A DNA stretch of 64,000 nucleotides from Xaviernesmea oryzae (GTDB taxonomy: Bacteria; Pseudomonadota; Alphaproteobacteria; Rhizobiales; Rhizobiaceae): the NCBI RefSeq assembly GCF_900109605.1, contig NZ_FOAM01000010.1, positions 1 to 64,000 of the forward strand. Direction: 5' to 3'. Position 1 is the stretch's first letter, and each line of letters starts with the position of its first letter. The position numbers and the translations under genes are program-made. Under the pieces are notes generated by a model. That model saw only the letters and a list, made by a program, of their open reading frames with translations, searched no databases and was not told where the DNA came from. Below are positions 26,652 through 38,673 of this stretch, piece by piece.

Positions 26652-26930
26652 ATGATCAAGCTGATCGATCCGGACCATCCGTTCTACCGGCCGCTCTGGC
26701 GGCGGCTGCTGATCGTCGGCGCCTGCTTTGCCTGGACGGGGGTGGAGTTCTGGAATGGCGAGCAGACCTGGGGCACGATCTTCCTGATCATTTCCGCCTA
26801 TGTCGTGGGCGCGCTGATCCTGTTTTTCAAGCCAAAGACGCCGGATGCGCCTTTTGCCGGCATCGAACCTGCCGTGCCCAGCGAAGCGGCTGCGCCAGAC
26901 GAGGTTGGCCGGGACGACAAGCGGCCTTGA
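26652..26930 (+). CDS. DUF3329-like small membrane protein
   Basis: This 92-residue protein begins MIKLIDPDHPFYRPLWRRLL. Two hydrophobic segments (about residues 18-35 and 42-60) are separated by EFWNGEQTWGT, the pattern of rhizobial DUF3329 proteins. The C-terminus is Pro/Ala/acidic and probably cytoplasmic. I choose the ATG at 26652 because the longer frame's first 19 residues do not look like protein. The function is unknown. Confidence 0.7.
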   Translation: MIKLIDPDHPFYRPLWRRLLIVGACFAWTGVEFWNGEQTWGTIFLIISAYVVGALILFFKPKTPDAPFAGIEPAVPSEAAAPDEVGRDDKRP

Positions 26931-27021
26931 TGCCGGGCATGTGATGGTAGAGCGCGTCGGCGTGATTCGCCTTGCCGTGCGCACATCTCACGCGTTTGGC
27001 TGCATCCTCTACCGCTACCCC

Positions 27022-27606
27022 TCAGGACGAGCGGCGTGCCTTCCCTGGCGTGGCCTGCGCAGCCTCTGCCCGCCGGCGCAGGCGCCTTGCAGCTTCGTCG
27101 ATCAGCATATTGGCAAGCGTCATGCGCCGCGTGGCGGCTGCCTGAAAGGCCGCGTCATGACGGTCGGGATGATTGAGCCTGGCAAAGCGGCGTCGTTTTT
27201 CGTTCAGGCTTTCGAGCGTATCCGTGGCCGACAGGCCGAGTTCCGCCGCGATCTCTTCCGGTGCGAGGCGCTCGAGATGGCGCGGCATAGTCCGCTCGGT
27301 CTTGACCTTAGGCTCAGGCGCAGCGGCGGCCTTTGGCTTTTCAGGCGCGGGAGGAGCCTTGCCGGCGGCATGCGCTGCTTTCGGGCGAATCGCGGCGTCG
27401 TCTGGTTCCGTCTCCTGACCGAACGCGCGGTAGGCCCCTGCCGCATCAGCCCCGTGATGCAGGTCCGCACGCGTGCGATCGGGCGCGAAACCAGCCGACA
27501 GGCCCTGGATGGCGGAGATCGACGGGGAGGGGGCTGCGTTGGCGTTCTCACCCTGTTCGGCGGCCAGACGTTCCAGCACGGATTGAAACACGGATCGAGC
27601 GAACAT
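27022..27606 (-). CDS. J-domain-like protein
   Basis: This 194-residue protein has a disordered Ala/Pro/Lys-rich N-terminal half and a C-terminal region resembling a DnaJ helical hairpin: EEIAAELGLSATDTLESLNEKRRRFARLNHPDRHDAAFQAAA and following. It includes the HPD motif (NHPDRH) needed to stimulate Hsp70 ATPase and a following helix IDEAARRLRRR. No Gly/Phe or zinc-finger region is present, so this would be a minimal (class C) co-chaperone acting with DnaK on an unknown client. It stands alone between iolG/DUF3329 and gguR. Confidence 0.65.
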   Translation of the reverse strand: MFARSVFQSVLERLAAEQGENANAAPSPSISAIQGLSAGFAPDRTRADLHHGADAAGAYRAFGQETEPDDAAIRPKAAHAAGKAPPAPEKPKAAAAPEPKVKTERTMPRHLERLAPEEIAAELGLSATDTLESLNEKRRRFARLNHPDRHDAAFQAAATRRMTLANMLIDEAARRLRRRAEAAQATPGKARRSS

Positions 27607-27636
27607 GGCTGCGGGCCCTCGGCAAAGATCCCCCTA

Positions 27637-28638
27637 CTATGCCGGCTCGGGGTGATGCGAAGCTGACGTGCCCTGCTGGAGAATGAGGTCGTAGAGCAGC
27701 TTGGCGCTGGGCGGCAGGGCCCGGCCGCGCGCTGTGATCAGGCCATAGGGGCGGATCTTGATGGGGAAGCGGCTGGGCAGGACGCGAATGCCGCCGAGCT
27801 GCCCGCCGCTGCCATCGATGACCGTCGCGACATCATGGGCGACGGGCGCGACAGCATTGGTGTTGCGCACGATGGCAAGCGTCAGGATGATCGAGGACGT
27901 GTTGATCACCGTTTGCGGAAACGGCACGCCGGCATCCATGAAACTGTCTTCCACGGCTCGGCGCAGAAGCGTGCCCGTTGGCTGGAAGACCCAGTCGTAA
28001 CCCGGCAGATCCGCCGGCTCCACCGCCTCGCGCTCCAGCAGCGGATGGCCTTCGCGCACGATCAGCCGCACGTCCTCCTCGCCGATCACCACCATGTTGA
28101 ACTGCCGCGGCTCGACATCGTCAGGCACCCGGCCGATGACGAAATCATGCCGCGCGGCCAAGAGTTCGCGCACCAGCACATTGCTGTTTTCGATCTGCAC
28201 GCTGATCTCGATGCCGGGATAGGCGGTGGTGACCTGGCGAATGGCCGGCACGGCCAAGCTGAGCGCAGGCCCCGTGACCGAACCCAGCGAAACCTTGCCG
28301 CTGCTGCCGACCTTCAATTCCGCGATCTCGCGCGTCGTCTCGCGCAGTTCGAGAAAAATGGTGCGCGCCCGCCGGGCCAGCGCCTGGCCATAGCGCGTGA
28401 GCTCGACGCCGCGGGCCACCCGCTCGCACAGGGGCGCCTGAAGCACGCTTTCGATCTCCGTCAGCATGCGCGAGGCGGCGGGCTGCGACATGCCGAGCGC
28501 TTCCGCCGCGGCGCTGATCTGCCCGTGATCCTCGATCGCCAGAACGAGCTGAAGATGGCTCATTTTCAACCCGGACCGGAATATCCCCAGGCCAGCGCGA
28601 TCATCTGAGCGTGTAGGGCGCGCAGCCTTGTCGATCAT
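27637..28638 (-). CDS. gguR: LysR-type regulator GguR (GbpR-like), divergent from chvE
   Basis: This LysR-family regulator of about 333 residues has an N-terminal winged helix-turn-helix (LQLVLAIEDHGQISAAAEAL, MSQPAASRMLTEIE) and a periplasmic-binding-like effector domain (KVSLGSVTGPALSLAVPAIR onward). It is divergent from chvE, the position of GguR/GbpR in Agrobacterium, where it controls chvE-gguAB in response to sugars or sugar acids. I start at 28638 (MIDKAARP), preceded by GGAAGGAAA; the open frame extends 13 more codons. It should bind in the 339-base gap. Confidence 0.85.
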   Translation of the reverse strand: MIDKAARPTRSDDRAGLGIFRSGLKMSHLQLVLAIEDHGQISAAAEALGMSQPAASRMLTEIESVLQAPLCERVARGVELTRYGQALARRARTIFLELRETTREIAELKVGSSGKVSLGSVTGPALSLAVPAIRQVTTAYPGIEISVQIENSNVLVRELLAARHDFVIGRVPDDVEPRQFNMVVIGEEDVRLIVREGHPLLEREAVEPADLPGYDWVFQPTGTLLRRAVEDSFMDAGVPFPQTVINTSSIILTLAIVRNTNAVAPVAHDVATVIDGSGGQLGGIRVLPSRFPIKIRPYGLITARGRALPPSAKLLYDLILQQGTSASHHPEPA

Positions 28639-28977
28639 GGATTGTTTTCCTTCCGGCCGCTGCAAAGCGCTTGGCAAGGTCTAAATGCCATGCTTCACTC
28701 ACATTTAAGCGATAATTGACCTAATTAGTCACACTGTTTGACCATCATATAACATCTTTGATATGGGCATACACCTATATTGCATTTGACAGTTATGTCG
28801 TTTGATTCCAGTTTGCCGCCATGTGCGTTGCGCGGGGGAGGTGTGGGCCGGGAGGGCTCCTTTCATACCCAAAGCTTCAAGCCTGTTCCGGCCTCCAGGG
28901 GAGGCAAGGGATGGCTCCGTGTTGCACATGCCAAAGGCGGCCTGCGCCGCCTGTCCGAGACCCAAGGGAGAGACTGA
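28639..28977. promoter_or_regulatory. gguR-chvE intergenic control region
   Basis: This divergent gap has no gene. Its first part is AT-rich, with three sigma-70-like -35 words on the plus strand: TTGACC at 28716, TTGACC at 28738 and TTGACA at 28786. None is followed by a clean -10; a weak GATATG lies 16 bases after the second. The last 150 bases form a GC-rich chvE leader. GGGAGAG sits 7 bases before the chvE ATG. Confidence 0.5.
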
Positions 28978-30048
28978 ATGAAACTGCTGACCTCACTTCT
29001 GGCCGCTGCCGCCATCGGCGTGGCCTCCTTCGTCGCGCCCGCCATGGCGGCAGAGAAGGGCGTCGTGGGCATCGCCATGCCGACCAAGACGTCGACGCGT
29101 TGGATTTCCGACGGCGAGACCATGGAAAAGCTGTTCAAGGAAGCCGGCTACACCCCGGACCTGCAGTTCGCCGATGACGATATTCCGAACCAGCTGGCCC
29201 AGATCGAGAACATGGTGACCAAGGGCGCCAAGGTCCTCGTGATCGGCGCCATCGACGGCACCACGCTGTCGGACATTCTCGCCAAGTCGCATGAGGCCGG
29301 CGTCAAGGTCATCGCCTATGACCGCCTGATCCGCGACTCGGGCAATGTCGACTACTACGCCACCTTCGACAACTTCCAGGTCGGCGTTCTCCAGGCAACC
29401 TCGCTCGTCAACGGCCTGAAGGCCAAGTTTGCCGGCGTAAAGCCTTGGAATGTCGAGCTCTTCGGCGGTTCGCCTGACGACAACAACGCCTTCTTCTTCT
29501 ATGATGGCGCCATGTCCGTCCTCAAGCCGCTGATCGACAGCGGTGACATCGTCGTCAAGTCCGGCCAGCAGGGCATGGACAAGGTCGGCACGCTGCGTTG
29601 GGACGGTGCTGTTGCCCAGGCCCGCATGGAAAACCTGCTGTCTTCCAACTACACCGACGCCCATGTCAACGGCGTGCTGTCTCCCTATGACGGCCTGTCG
29701 ATCGGCATCATTTCCGCGCTCAAGGGCGTCGGCTACGGCTCTGGCGAGCTGAAGATGCCCGTCGTTACCGGTCAGGACGCAGAACTGCCCTCCGTCAAGT
29801 CGATCCTGGCTGACGAGCAGTATTCCACCGTCTTCAAGGACACCCGCGAACTCGCCAAGGTTACGGTCAGCATGGTCGACTCGATCATGAACGGCAAGGA
29901 ACCGCAGGTGAACGACACCAAGACCTACGACAACGGTGTCAAGGTTGTTCCGTCCTACCTGCTGAAGCCGGTTGCCGTCGACAAGTCCAACGCCAAGGAC
30001 GTTCTCGTCGGCTCGGGCTACTACACGGCCGCCCAGCTCGGCAACTGA
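28978..30048 (+). CDS. chvE: Multiple-sugar-binding periplasmic protein ChvE
   Basis: This 356-residue periplasmic protein has a signal peptide ending AMA (about residue 24) and a mature start [18 protein letters not shown]. It is a ChvE/MmsE-type sugar-binding protein for galactose, arabinose, glucose and other aldoses. Typical segments are [45 protein letters not shown] and [15 protein letters not shown]. In Agrobacterium, ChvE also presents sugars to the virulence sensor VirA and to chemoreceptors; no vir gene is seen here. It is the first gene of chvE-gguA-gguB and is followed by a strong hairpin. Confidence 0.95.
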   Translation: MKLLTSLLAAAAIGVASFVAPAMAAEKGVVGIAMPTKTSTRWISDGETMEKLFKEAGYTPDLQFADDDIPNQLAQIENMVTKGAKVLVIGAIDGTTLSDILAKSHEAGVKVIAYDRLIRDSGNVDYYATFDNFQVGVLQATSLVNGLKAKFAGVKPWNVELFGGSPDDNNAFFFYDGAMSVLKPLIDSGDIVVKSGQQGMDKVGTLRWDGAVAQARMENLLSSNYTDAHVNGVLSPYDGLSIGIISALKGVGYGSGELKMPVVTGQDAELPSVKSILADEQYSTVFKDTRELAKVTVSMVDSIMNGKEPQVNDTKTYDNGVKVVPSYLLKPVAVDKSNAKDVLVGSGYYTAAQLGN

Positions 30049-30068
30049 GCCGAACCCGTCACTCCCGG

Positions 30069-30097
30069 AGAGGGACGGCACTGGATGCCGCCCCTCT
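30069..30097 (+). promoter_or_regulatory. Stem-loop after chvE
   Basis: AGAGGGACGGCA (30069-30080) pairs with TGCCGCCCCTCT (30086-30097), with one mismatch and a 5-base loop, 20 bases after the chvE stop, followed by TTC. It heads a 268-base gap before gguA that otherwise shows nothing recognisable. Its likely role is partial termination or mRNA protection to give excess ChvE. Confidence 0.65.
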
Positions 30098-30316
30098 TTC
30101 AAACGTGGCACATGGACAGGCGGTGGCCTTTTGGGCCGCCGCCCGTTGCTTGATTGGCACGTTCCGCCTGTCTGTTCTCGCCAGCGTCACGCGCTTACGC
30201 TTCATGCGCCGACCGGCCTGCATGCGCGACGCGTGGCAGCCGCCAGCGCGAGACCGATCACGAAGGACAGGTCCTGCCGCCATGACGGCGCACGGATCAC
30301 CTGAGGAATACCGGAC

Positions 30317-31852
<1,536 letters not shown>

Positions 31853-31853
31853 T

Positions 31854-33062
31854 ATGGCTCTGGAAACCAGCGCGCCATCGCGCCAGCCATCGCTGGGCGA
31901 CTATCTGAAGGCCAATATTCGCGAATACGGGCTGCTCGTCGCGCTCGTCGTGATCATGATCTTCTTCCAGGTGATCACCGACGGCGTCCTGTTCCGCCCG
32001 GTCAACATCACCAACCTCGTTCTGCAGAACTCCTTCATCGTGATCATGGCGCTGGGCATGCTCCTGATCATCGTCGCAGGGCATATCGACCTGTCGGTTG
32101 GTTCGATCGTCGCCTTCATCGGCGCGATCTCGGCGATCATGCTGGTGAAATGGGAAATCCACTTCCTGATCGTGGTTCCGGCCTGCCTCATCCTCGGTGG
32201 CGTGCTCGGCGCGGCCCAGGGCTATTGGGTGGCGTATCAGAAGATCCCGTCCTTCATCGTCACGCTCGCCGGCATGCTGGTCTTCCGTGGCCTGACCTAT
32301 CTGGTGCTGCAGAACCGGCCGATTGGTCCGTTCCCTCCGGATTTCCAGCTGCTGTCGACCGGTTTCGTTCCCGATCTTCTGCCGCTCGGCGATCCTGCCA
32401 CCAGCCTGATCAAGAACTATTTCGCGCTGATCGTCATTCTCGCCCTCGTCGGTTATCTGATCTATTCCGGCTTCCGCGAGCGCAGCATCAACCAGCGTCA
32501 CGGCACGGAGAACGAACCCTTCGTCTTCTTCCTGCTGCAGCTGATCATCATCAGCGCGGTGGCAATCTTCCTCGGCTTTCAGCTGGCTACCTATCGCGGC
32601 CTGCCGAACGTTCTGGTGGTCATGGGCGTGCTGATCGCGCTCTACACCTTCGTCACCACCCGTTCGACTGTCGGCCGACGCATTTATGCAATGGGTGGGA
32701 ATGAAAAGGCGGCCAAGCTCTCGGGCATCAACACCGAACGGTTGACCTTCTATACCTTCGTCAACATGGGTGTTCTGGCTGCGCTCGCCGGCATGATCAT
32801 CGCTGCCCGCCTGAACTCGGCCACCCCGAAAGCCGGCGTCGGCTTCGAGCTCGACGTGATCGCGGCCTGCTTCATCGGCGGCGCTTCGGCCTCGGGCGGT
32901 GTCGGACGCATCATGGGGGCCGTCATCGGCGCCTTCATCATGGGCGTCATGAACAACGGCATGTCGATCATGGGTCTGGGCATCGACTACCAGCAGCTCG
33001 TCAAGGGTCTGGTGCTGCTCGCCGCTGTGTTCTTCGACGTCTACAACAAGAACAAGGGTTGA
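31854..33062 (+). CDS. gguB: Sugar ABC transporter permease GguB (MmsB)
   Basis: This 402-residue inner-membrane permease of the BPD_transp_2 family has about ten membrane segments. Motifs include GHIDLSVGSIVAFIGAI, KIPSFIVTLAGMLVFRG, FITAARLNSATPKAG-like (IIAARLNSATPKAG), GGASASGGVGRIMGAVIGAF and the C-terminal FFDVYNKNKG. It works with GguA and ChvE. Confidence 0.95.
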   Translation: MALETSAPSRQPSLGDYLKANIREYGLLVALVVIMIFFQVITDGVLFRPVNITNLVLQNSFIVIMALGMLLIIVAGHIDLSVGSIVAFIGAISAIMLVKWEIHFLIVVPACLILGGVLGAAQGYWVAYQKIPSFIVTLAGMLVFRGLTYLVLQNRPIGPFPPDFQLLSTGFVPDLLPLGDPATSLIKNYFALIVILALVGYLIYSGFRERSINQRHGTENEPFVFFLLQLIIISAVAIFLGFQLATYRGLPNVLVVMGVLIALYTFVTTRSTVGRRIYAMGGNEKAAKLSGINTERLTFYTFVNMGVLAALAGMIIAARLNSATPKAGVGFELDVIAACFIGGASASGGVGRIMGAVIGAFIMGVMNNGMSIMGLGIDYQQLVKGLVLLAAVFFDVYNKNKG

Positions 33063-33093
33063 TCCGTCCAGTCGGTTCTTTCGCTTTCAGAGC

Positions 33094-33117
33094 CCGCGGC
33101 GCCTCGGCGCGCCGCGG
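33094..33117 (+). terminator. GC-rich hairpin between gguB and gguC
   Basis: CCGCGGCGC (33094-33102) pairs perfectly with GCGCCGCGG (33109-33117) around six bases. There is no clear U-run. It may lower read-through from the transport genes into gguC. Confidence 0.55.
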
Positions 33118-33235
33118 ATATCGCTTTTGCAGGAGGTGCCCGGATCGCATGCAGCTGTGCATCCGGCGGGGAGGGGCGCAGCCGCGCTAGACGGCGGCCC
33201 TGATGAACAGGCCAATCAAAATTGGGCCATGAAGA

Positions 33236-34246
33236 ATGAGGAAGGTGAAGGCAGTGCTGATTTCCCAGGTGAAGGCCGAGGACGGATCGATCATCGTGGC
33301 GGTCCGCGAGGAGGGTGGCGAAGCGCGCGCGGTGAAAGGGGCTGAAAGCCTTTATGCGCTGGCGATGGAGGCCGCCAATTCCGGGCGTGGGCTGAAAGAG
33401 GTGATCGAGGCGTACGGCCTCGGCGAGACGGTGGATCTCAAGGCTGCCGCAGCCGCCAAGTCCTTCCTGCCGCCGATCACCCATCCCGATCCCGCCCATC
33501 TGCACCTGACCGGTACGGGCCTGACCCATCTTGGTTCAGCCGCCACGCGCGACGCCATGCATGCTGCCGTTTCGAAGGTGGAAGAGGGCACGACCGACAC
33601 GATGCGGATCTTCCGCATGGGTCTGGAAGGCGGCAAGCCGGCGGCAGGGACAATCGGCGTGCAGCCGGAATGGTTCTACAAGGGCAATGGCTATGCGTCG
33701 GTGGCACCCGGCGCCGATCTCATTTCGCCGGCTTTCGCCGATGATGGCGGCGAAGAGCCCGAAATGGCCGGCATCTATGTGATCTCCGACAAGGGCCAGC
33801 CCTTCCGCATCGGCTTTGCCGTTGCGAATGAATTTTCAGACCATGTGATGGAGCGGGTCAACTATCTCTACCTCGCCCATTCCAAGCTGCGCCCGGCAAG
33901 CTTTGGCCCGGAAATCCGCCTGGGCCTCCCCCCTGAGGATATTCGCGGCACCTCGCGCATCCTGCGCGATGGACAGGTGATCTGGGAGAAGCCGTTCCTC
34001 TCCGGCGAGACCAACATGTCGCACAGCTTCGCCAATCTGGAGCACCATCACTTTAAGTACGGCCTGTTTCGCGCGCCCGGGGATGTGCATGTTCACATGT
34101 TCGGTACGGCGACGCTTTCTTTCGGTGACGGCATCCGTACGCAGGCAGGCGATGTGTTCGAGATCGAGGCCGACGGCTTTGGCTTGCCGCTCTCCAATCG
34201 TTTGACGGTGGCAACCGTCGAGGACGTGACGGTCGAGCAGCTTTAA
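33236..34246 (+). CDS. gguC: GguC/AraD1-family protein (FAH-fold enzyme)
   Basis: This protein of about 336 residues has a C-terminal fumarylacetoacetate-hydrolase-like fold, with metal-site acids in GGEEPEMAGIYVI and EFSDHVMERVNYLYLAHSK. GguC follows chvE-gguAB in Agrobacterium. Relatives named AraD1 sit in L-arabinose loci, and FAH-fold enzymes are known to handle 2-keto-3-deoxy sugar acids. With arabinonate dehydratase next door, a role as 2-keto-3-deoxy-L-arabinonate dehydratase or hydrolase is plausible but inferred. The start is uncertain: MRKVKAVLISQ is used here, but GTG CTG ATT two codons after GGAAGG-like bases could begin the true N-terminus. Confidence 0.85.
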   Translation: MRKVKAVLISQVKAEDGSIIVAVREEGGEARAVKGAESLYALAMEAANSGRGLKEVIEAYGLGETVDLKAAAAAKSFLPPITHPDPAHLHLTGTGLTHLGSAATRDAMHAAVSKVEEGTTDTMRIFRMGLEGGKPAAGTIGVQPEWFYKGNGYASVAPGADLISPAFADDGGEEPEMAGIYVISDKGQPFRIGFAVANEFSDHVMERVNYLYLAHSKLRPASFGPEIRLGLPPEDIRGTSRILRDGQVIWEKPFLSGETNMSHSFANLEHHHFKYGLFRAPGDVHVHMFGTATLSFGDGIRTQAGDVFEIEADGFGLPLSNRLTVATVEDVTVEQL

Positions 34247-34325
34247 GGCCCGGCTTTTCGTGTGGCGCGCGCCAGCCGTCCGGCGGCTGGTTGCGGAGCC
34301 CGGTAACATATGAAGGATTGAGACG

Positions 34326-36071
<1,746 letters not shown>

Positions 36072-36106
36072 CTTGCTGAGACAGGCGAAAGCCTGATGAC
36101 GATCGA

Positions 36107-36140
36107 GGCCTGTCCGACCCTGTCGGGCAGGCCTTCTTCT
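36107..36140 (+). terminator. Intrinsic terminator after araD
   Basis: GGCCTGTCCGAC (36107-36118) pairs with GTCGGGCAGGCC (36122-36133) with one mismatch and a 3-base loop. It is followed by the T-rich TTCTTCTATCTT. Confidence 0.8.
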
Positions 36141-36292
36141 ATCTTATGCCCGAGTGCTAGCGGGATGCAGGTCTGGTCATGCGGCAGGAGGCCCGCCAGT
36201 GTTGCGAGGTTCCTGGCAGAAGGCTGATCGGGCGAATATTGCGACCGCCGGTGTCCGCTGTTAGGCTTGCCTTCCTTCCTGGGAGTGCTGTC

Positions 36293-36931
36293 ATGAAGTC
36301 GGTCGGTGCAGAAGATCTGGGACCTTTCGCGGAGACGGTGTTGGATGAGATGTCTGGCATGAAGCAGCCTTTCATTGTCACCCGTCATGGTAGACCTGTG
36401 GCCCTTGTCTCGCCTCTCTCCCAAACGGCTGTTGGTGGGGGCATTCTGGGGGCTCTCAAGGGCAGTATGATTTCTTACGATGATCCGCTTTCTCCTGTTG
36501 CTGAGCCTGGAGACTGGGACAGCCATCTCGTGATGGTGGTGGACACGCATGTCCTGATCTGGGCGCTCGAGGACAACGGGCGCCTGTCCGCAGCAGCGCG
36601 GGACCAAATCAAGCAGGCGGCCCAGCTTGCGGTTTCGGCCATCTCGATTTGGGAGATTGCCATGCTTGTCGAGCGGGGCCGTCTGGTGCTCGCGCAGGAT
36701 CTGGATCTATGGATCGCCAAGGCGCTCTCGCTTCCGCAAGTGATTCTTGTGCTGATCGAGCCCGCGATTGCGATCGACAGTGTGCGCTTGCCGCAGCCGT
36801 TCTATGCCGATCCCGCCGACCGTATGATCGTCGCCACCGCCCGGTTTCTGCAGGTTCCTTTGATGACGGCCGATCGCGTAATTCTTGCTTATGCGCAAGC
36901 CGGGCATGTTCAAGCGGTGGCCGCGGCGTGA
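36293..36931 (+). CDS. Fused Phd-type antitoxin/PIN (VapC-like) toxin
   Basis: One 212-residue frame carries both halves of a type II toxin-antitoxin module. Residues 1-75 match Phd/YefM antitoxins (QPFIVTRHGRPVALVSPL, then ILGALKGSMISYDDPLSP). Residues 81-212 form a PIN ribonuclease with all four acids: D84 (VVDTHVLIW), E121 (ISIWEIAML), D176 (PADRMIVA) and D194 (MTADRVI). Such genes are normally separate with an overlapping start and stop. Here GTGATG at residues 80-81 still contains an out-of-frame TGA that would end the antitoxin after a one-base shift. So this is either a real fusion or a frameshift. ATG 36293 follows GGGAG. Confidence 0.8.
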   Translation: MKSVGAEDLGPFAETVLDEMSGMKQPFIVTRHGRPVALVSPLSQTAVGGGILGALKGSMISYDDPLSPVAEPGDWDSHLVMVVDTHVLIWALEDNGRLSAAARDQIKQAAQLAVSAISIWEIAMLVERGRLVLAQDLDLWIAKALSLPQVILVLIEPAIAIDSVRLPQPFYADPADRMIVATARFLQVPLMTADRVILAYAQAGHVQAVAAA

Positions 36932-36932
36932 T

Positions 36933-37328
36933 TTAGGCCTCCTCCTCCCGCGCGCCAAAAACCTCCTTTGCCGCAAACAGCCCATTGAGCGCGGCTGGGA
37001 AGCCGGCATAGACGGCCATCTGCATGAGAATTTCGACGATCTCCGCACGGGCAAGGCCGACATTCAGACCGGCGGCGATATGGACCTTCAGCTGCGGCGT
37101 CGCATTGCCCATGGCCGCCAAGGCCGCGATCGTGGCGATTTCCCGCTCGCGCAGGTTCAGGCCGGGACGGGAATAGATGTCGCCGAAGGGGAATTCGAGC
37201 AGATAGGTGGCGAAGTCGGGCGCGATATCCGCAAGGGCGGCGACAACCTTTTCGCCGGCTTCTCCGTCAATGGCTGCGAGCGCTGCGCGGCCGCGCTGCA
37301 GCCGGCTCGTGTCGATCGTCTGGTTCAT
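36933..37328 (-). CDS. Carboxymuconolactone decarboxylase-family protein
   Basis: This 131-residue AhpD/CMD-fold protein has the central LNLREREIATIAALAAMGN, the helix GLNVGLARAEIVEILMQMAVYAGFPAALNGL and the length of gamma-carboxymuconolactone decarboxylase-like proteins. The AhpD CxxC redox pair is absent, so a peroxidase role is unlikely; no pcaC context is seen. Its start lies 62 bases inside the end of the upstream MerR gene, so the regulator and this enzyme are probably one unit. The substrate is unknown. Confidence 0.85.
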   Translation of the reverse strand: MNQTIDTSRLQRGRAALAAIDGEAGEKVVAALADIAPDFATYLLEFPFGDIYSRPGLNLREREIATIAALAAMGNATPQLKVHIAAGLNVGLARAEIVEILMQMAVYAGFPAALNGLFAAKEVFGAREEEA

Positions 37329-37692
37329 GGTCCTCTGTCCTTTCCTCTGCCGCGCGATAGGTGGCGATTTTGCTGTCGAGGACGGTCAGGCAGGCTGAGA
37401 GATCGGCGATCTGGGCGCGCACGCCTTCACGGTGGGCTTCAAGCAGAGTGCGACGATCTTTGTTCGTCACAGGCCCCTGCTGGCGCCAGGCCGCGTAGAG
37501 CAGCATGTCGCGGATCGGCATGCCTGTTGCCTTGAGTTTTCCGAGAAAGGCGATCCAGTCGAGGATCGAGGCATCGTAATCACGCCGCCGGCCACCATCC
37601 CGATCGGCATAGGGCAGAAGGCCGATGCGCTCATAATATCGGATCGTATGCGCCGACAATCCTGAGCGCCGCGCCAATTCACCAATCTTCAT
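37267..37692 (-). CDS. MerR-family transcriptional regulator
   Basis: This 141-residue regulator has an N-terminal MerR DNA-binding domain (MKIGELARRSGLSAHTIRYYERIGLLP, GGRRRDYD) and a coiled-coil dimerisation helix (about 75-115). It has no metal-binding cysteine pair, only one Cys at DLSACLTVL, so it belongs with the MerR regulators found beside CMD or aldo-keto reductase genes. I start at 37692, not at the longer frame start. Its unusual tail (TEDHEPDDRHEPAAARPRS) is read from DNA shared with the next gene. Confidence 0.85.
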   Translation of the reverse strand: MKIGELARRSGLSAHTIRYYERIGLLPYADRDGGRRRDYDASILDWIAFLGKLKATGMPIRDMLLYAAWRQQGPVTNKDRRTLLEAHREGVRAQIADLSACLTVLDSKIATYRAAEERTEDHEPDDRHEPAAARPRSARSH

Positions 37693-37854
37693 GCTCTCAA
37701 GCTCACCTCTTCGCATCGCCTGCGTCATGACGACGGGCGATGGCCGATCCGGCACTGCCTGGCCGACCGTCTTTGCAGGGCGGACGGTACGAGTTCGAGC
37801 GCACTCTCAGTCAAGCGGCATTCGGAAATATTTTGAGGGGTCTGCGGCTTGCGA

Positions 37855-38673
37855 TCAGCTTTGGCTCTGGGACTGGCTTTGTTCGGAGACGGTAACTGAT
37901 ACGGTCAGCGTTTCATTGGCAGAGCCATTGACGAGGCCGGAGATCGGCGCGGCGTCCTTGTAGTCCAGCCCGGTGGCGATGCGCACATAACGGGCATCCG
38001 GGCAAAGCTTGTTGGCGGCATCGAAGCCGACCCAGCCGAGGCCCCGCAGATGCATTTCCGCCCAGGCATGACTCGCAGGCTGTGCGGTGCCATCTTCGGT
38101 GAGCAGATAGCCCGAAACGTAGCGCGCCGGGATCGACAGGGCTCGGGCGGCCGCGATCATCACATGCGCATGGTCCTGGCAGACGCCCTTGCGCTTCTCC
38201 AGCGCCTCGTCCGCCGTCGTCGCGCTCGCCGTTTCGCCGGGTACGAAGGCGATAAGTTCGTGCACGGCGGCCATCAGCGCATGCATGACCGCCAGATCGC
38301 TGTCGCCGCTCATCGATTTCGCAAGATCGCGGATCGGCTTGGTGCGTTTGGTCTGCGGCGTGTCGCGCAGGAACAGCCAGAGCGGCACGAAAGACTGGTG
38401 CGCGCCGAAAACGCCCGAACGATCCTCCGTCTCCACCTCTCCCTTGGCAATGATGCGGATCGCCTCGCGCTCGCCCTCGATGCTGACCAGCTCCACATGA
38501 TTGCCGAATTGATCGTCATAGCCGACCTGCCGGTTCGCCCCGTCCACCTCCGTCGACCAGGACAAGACGGTCTGGCCCACCGTGGTCGGCGGGGTCAGCC
38601 GCAGGCGCTGCAGGGCATAGGAGACGGGAGTGCCGTAAGCATATTCAGTGGTGTGGTTGATCGTCAGGCGCAT
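37855..38673 (-). CDS. Transglutaminase-like protease-fold protein
   Basis: This 272-residue protein has an N-terminal bacterial transglutaminase-associated beta domain (LTINHTTEYAYGTPVSYALQ) and a transglutaminase core with the Cys-His-Asp triad: C165 (RKGVCQDHAHV), H202 (ASHAWAEMH) and D218 (VGFDAANK). It ends in a Ser-Gln repeat (SQSQSQS). I start at MRLTINH (38673). It is downstream of the alpha-E and ATP-grasp genes on the same strand, the conserved trio proposed to make or remodel peptide-like amide bonds. The true substrate is unknown. Confidence 0.9.
   Translation of the reverse strand: MRLTINHTTEYAYGTPVSYALQRLRLTPPTTVGQTVLSWSTEVDGANRQVGYDDQFGNHVELVSIEGEREAIRIIAKGEVETEDRSGVFGAHQSFVPLWLFLRDTPQTKRTKPIRDLAKSMSGDSDLAVMHALMAAVHELIAFVPGETASATTADEALEKRKGVCQDHAHVMIAAARALSIPARYVSGYLLTEDGTAQPASHAWAEMHLRGLGWVGFDAANKLCPDARYVRIATGLDYKDAAPISGLVNGSANETLTVSVTVSEQSQSQSQS

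Noticed and set aside
28780-28977. Small plus-strand frame ending directly before chvE (possible leader peptide)
   Set aside because: No ribosome site, no family, and composition like the GC-rich leader; kept as non-coding.
28639-28977. Riboswitch in the chvE leader
   Set aside because: No conserved riboswitch core was recognised; GC-rich pairing alone is not enough.
37267-37328. Frameshift between the MerR and carboxymuconolactone-decarboxylase genes
   Set aside because: Both proteins have complete domains; the 62-base overlap is best read as a true gene overlap.
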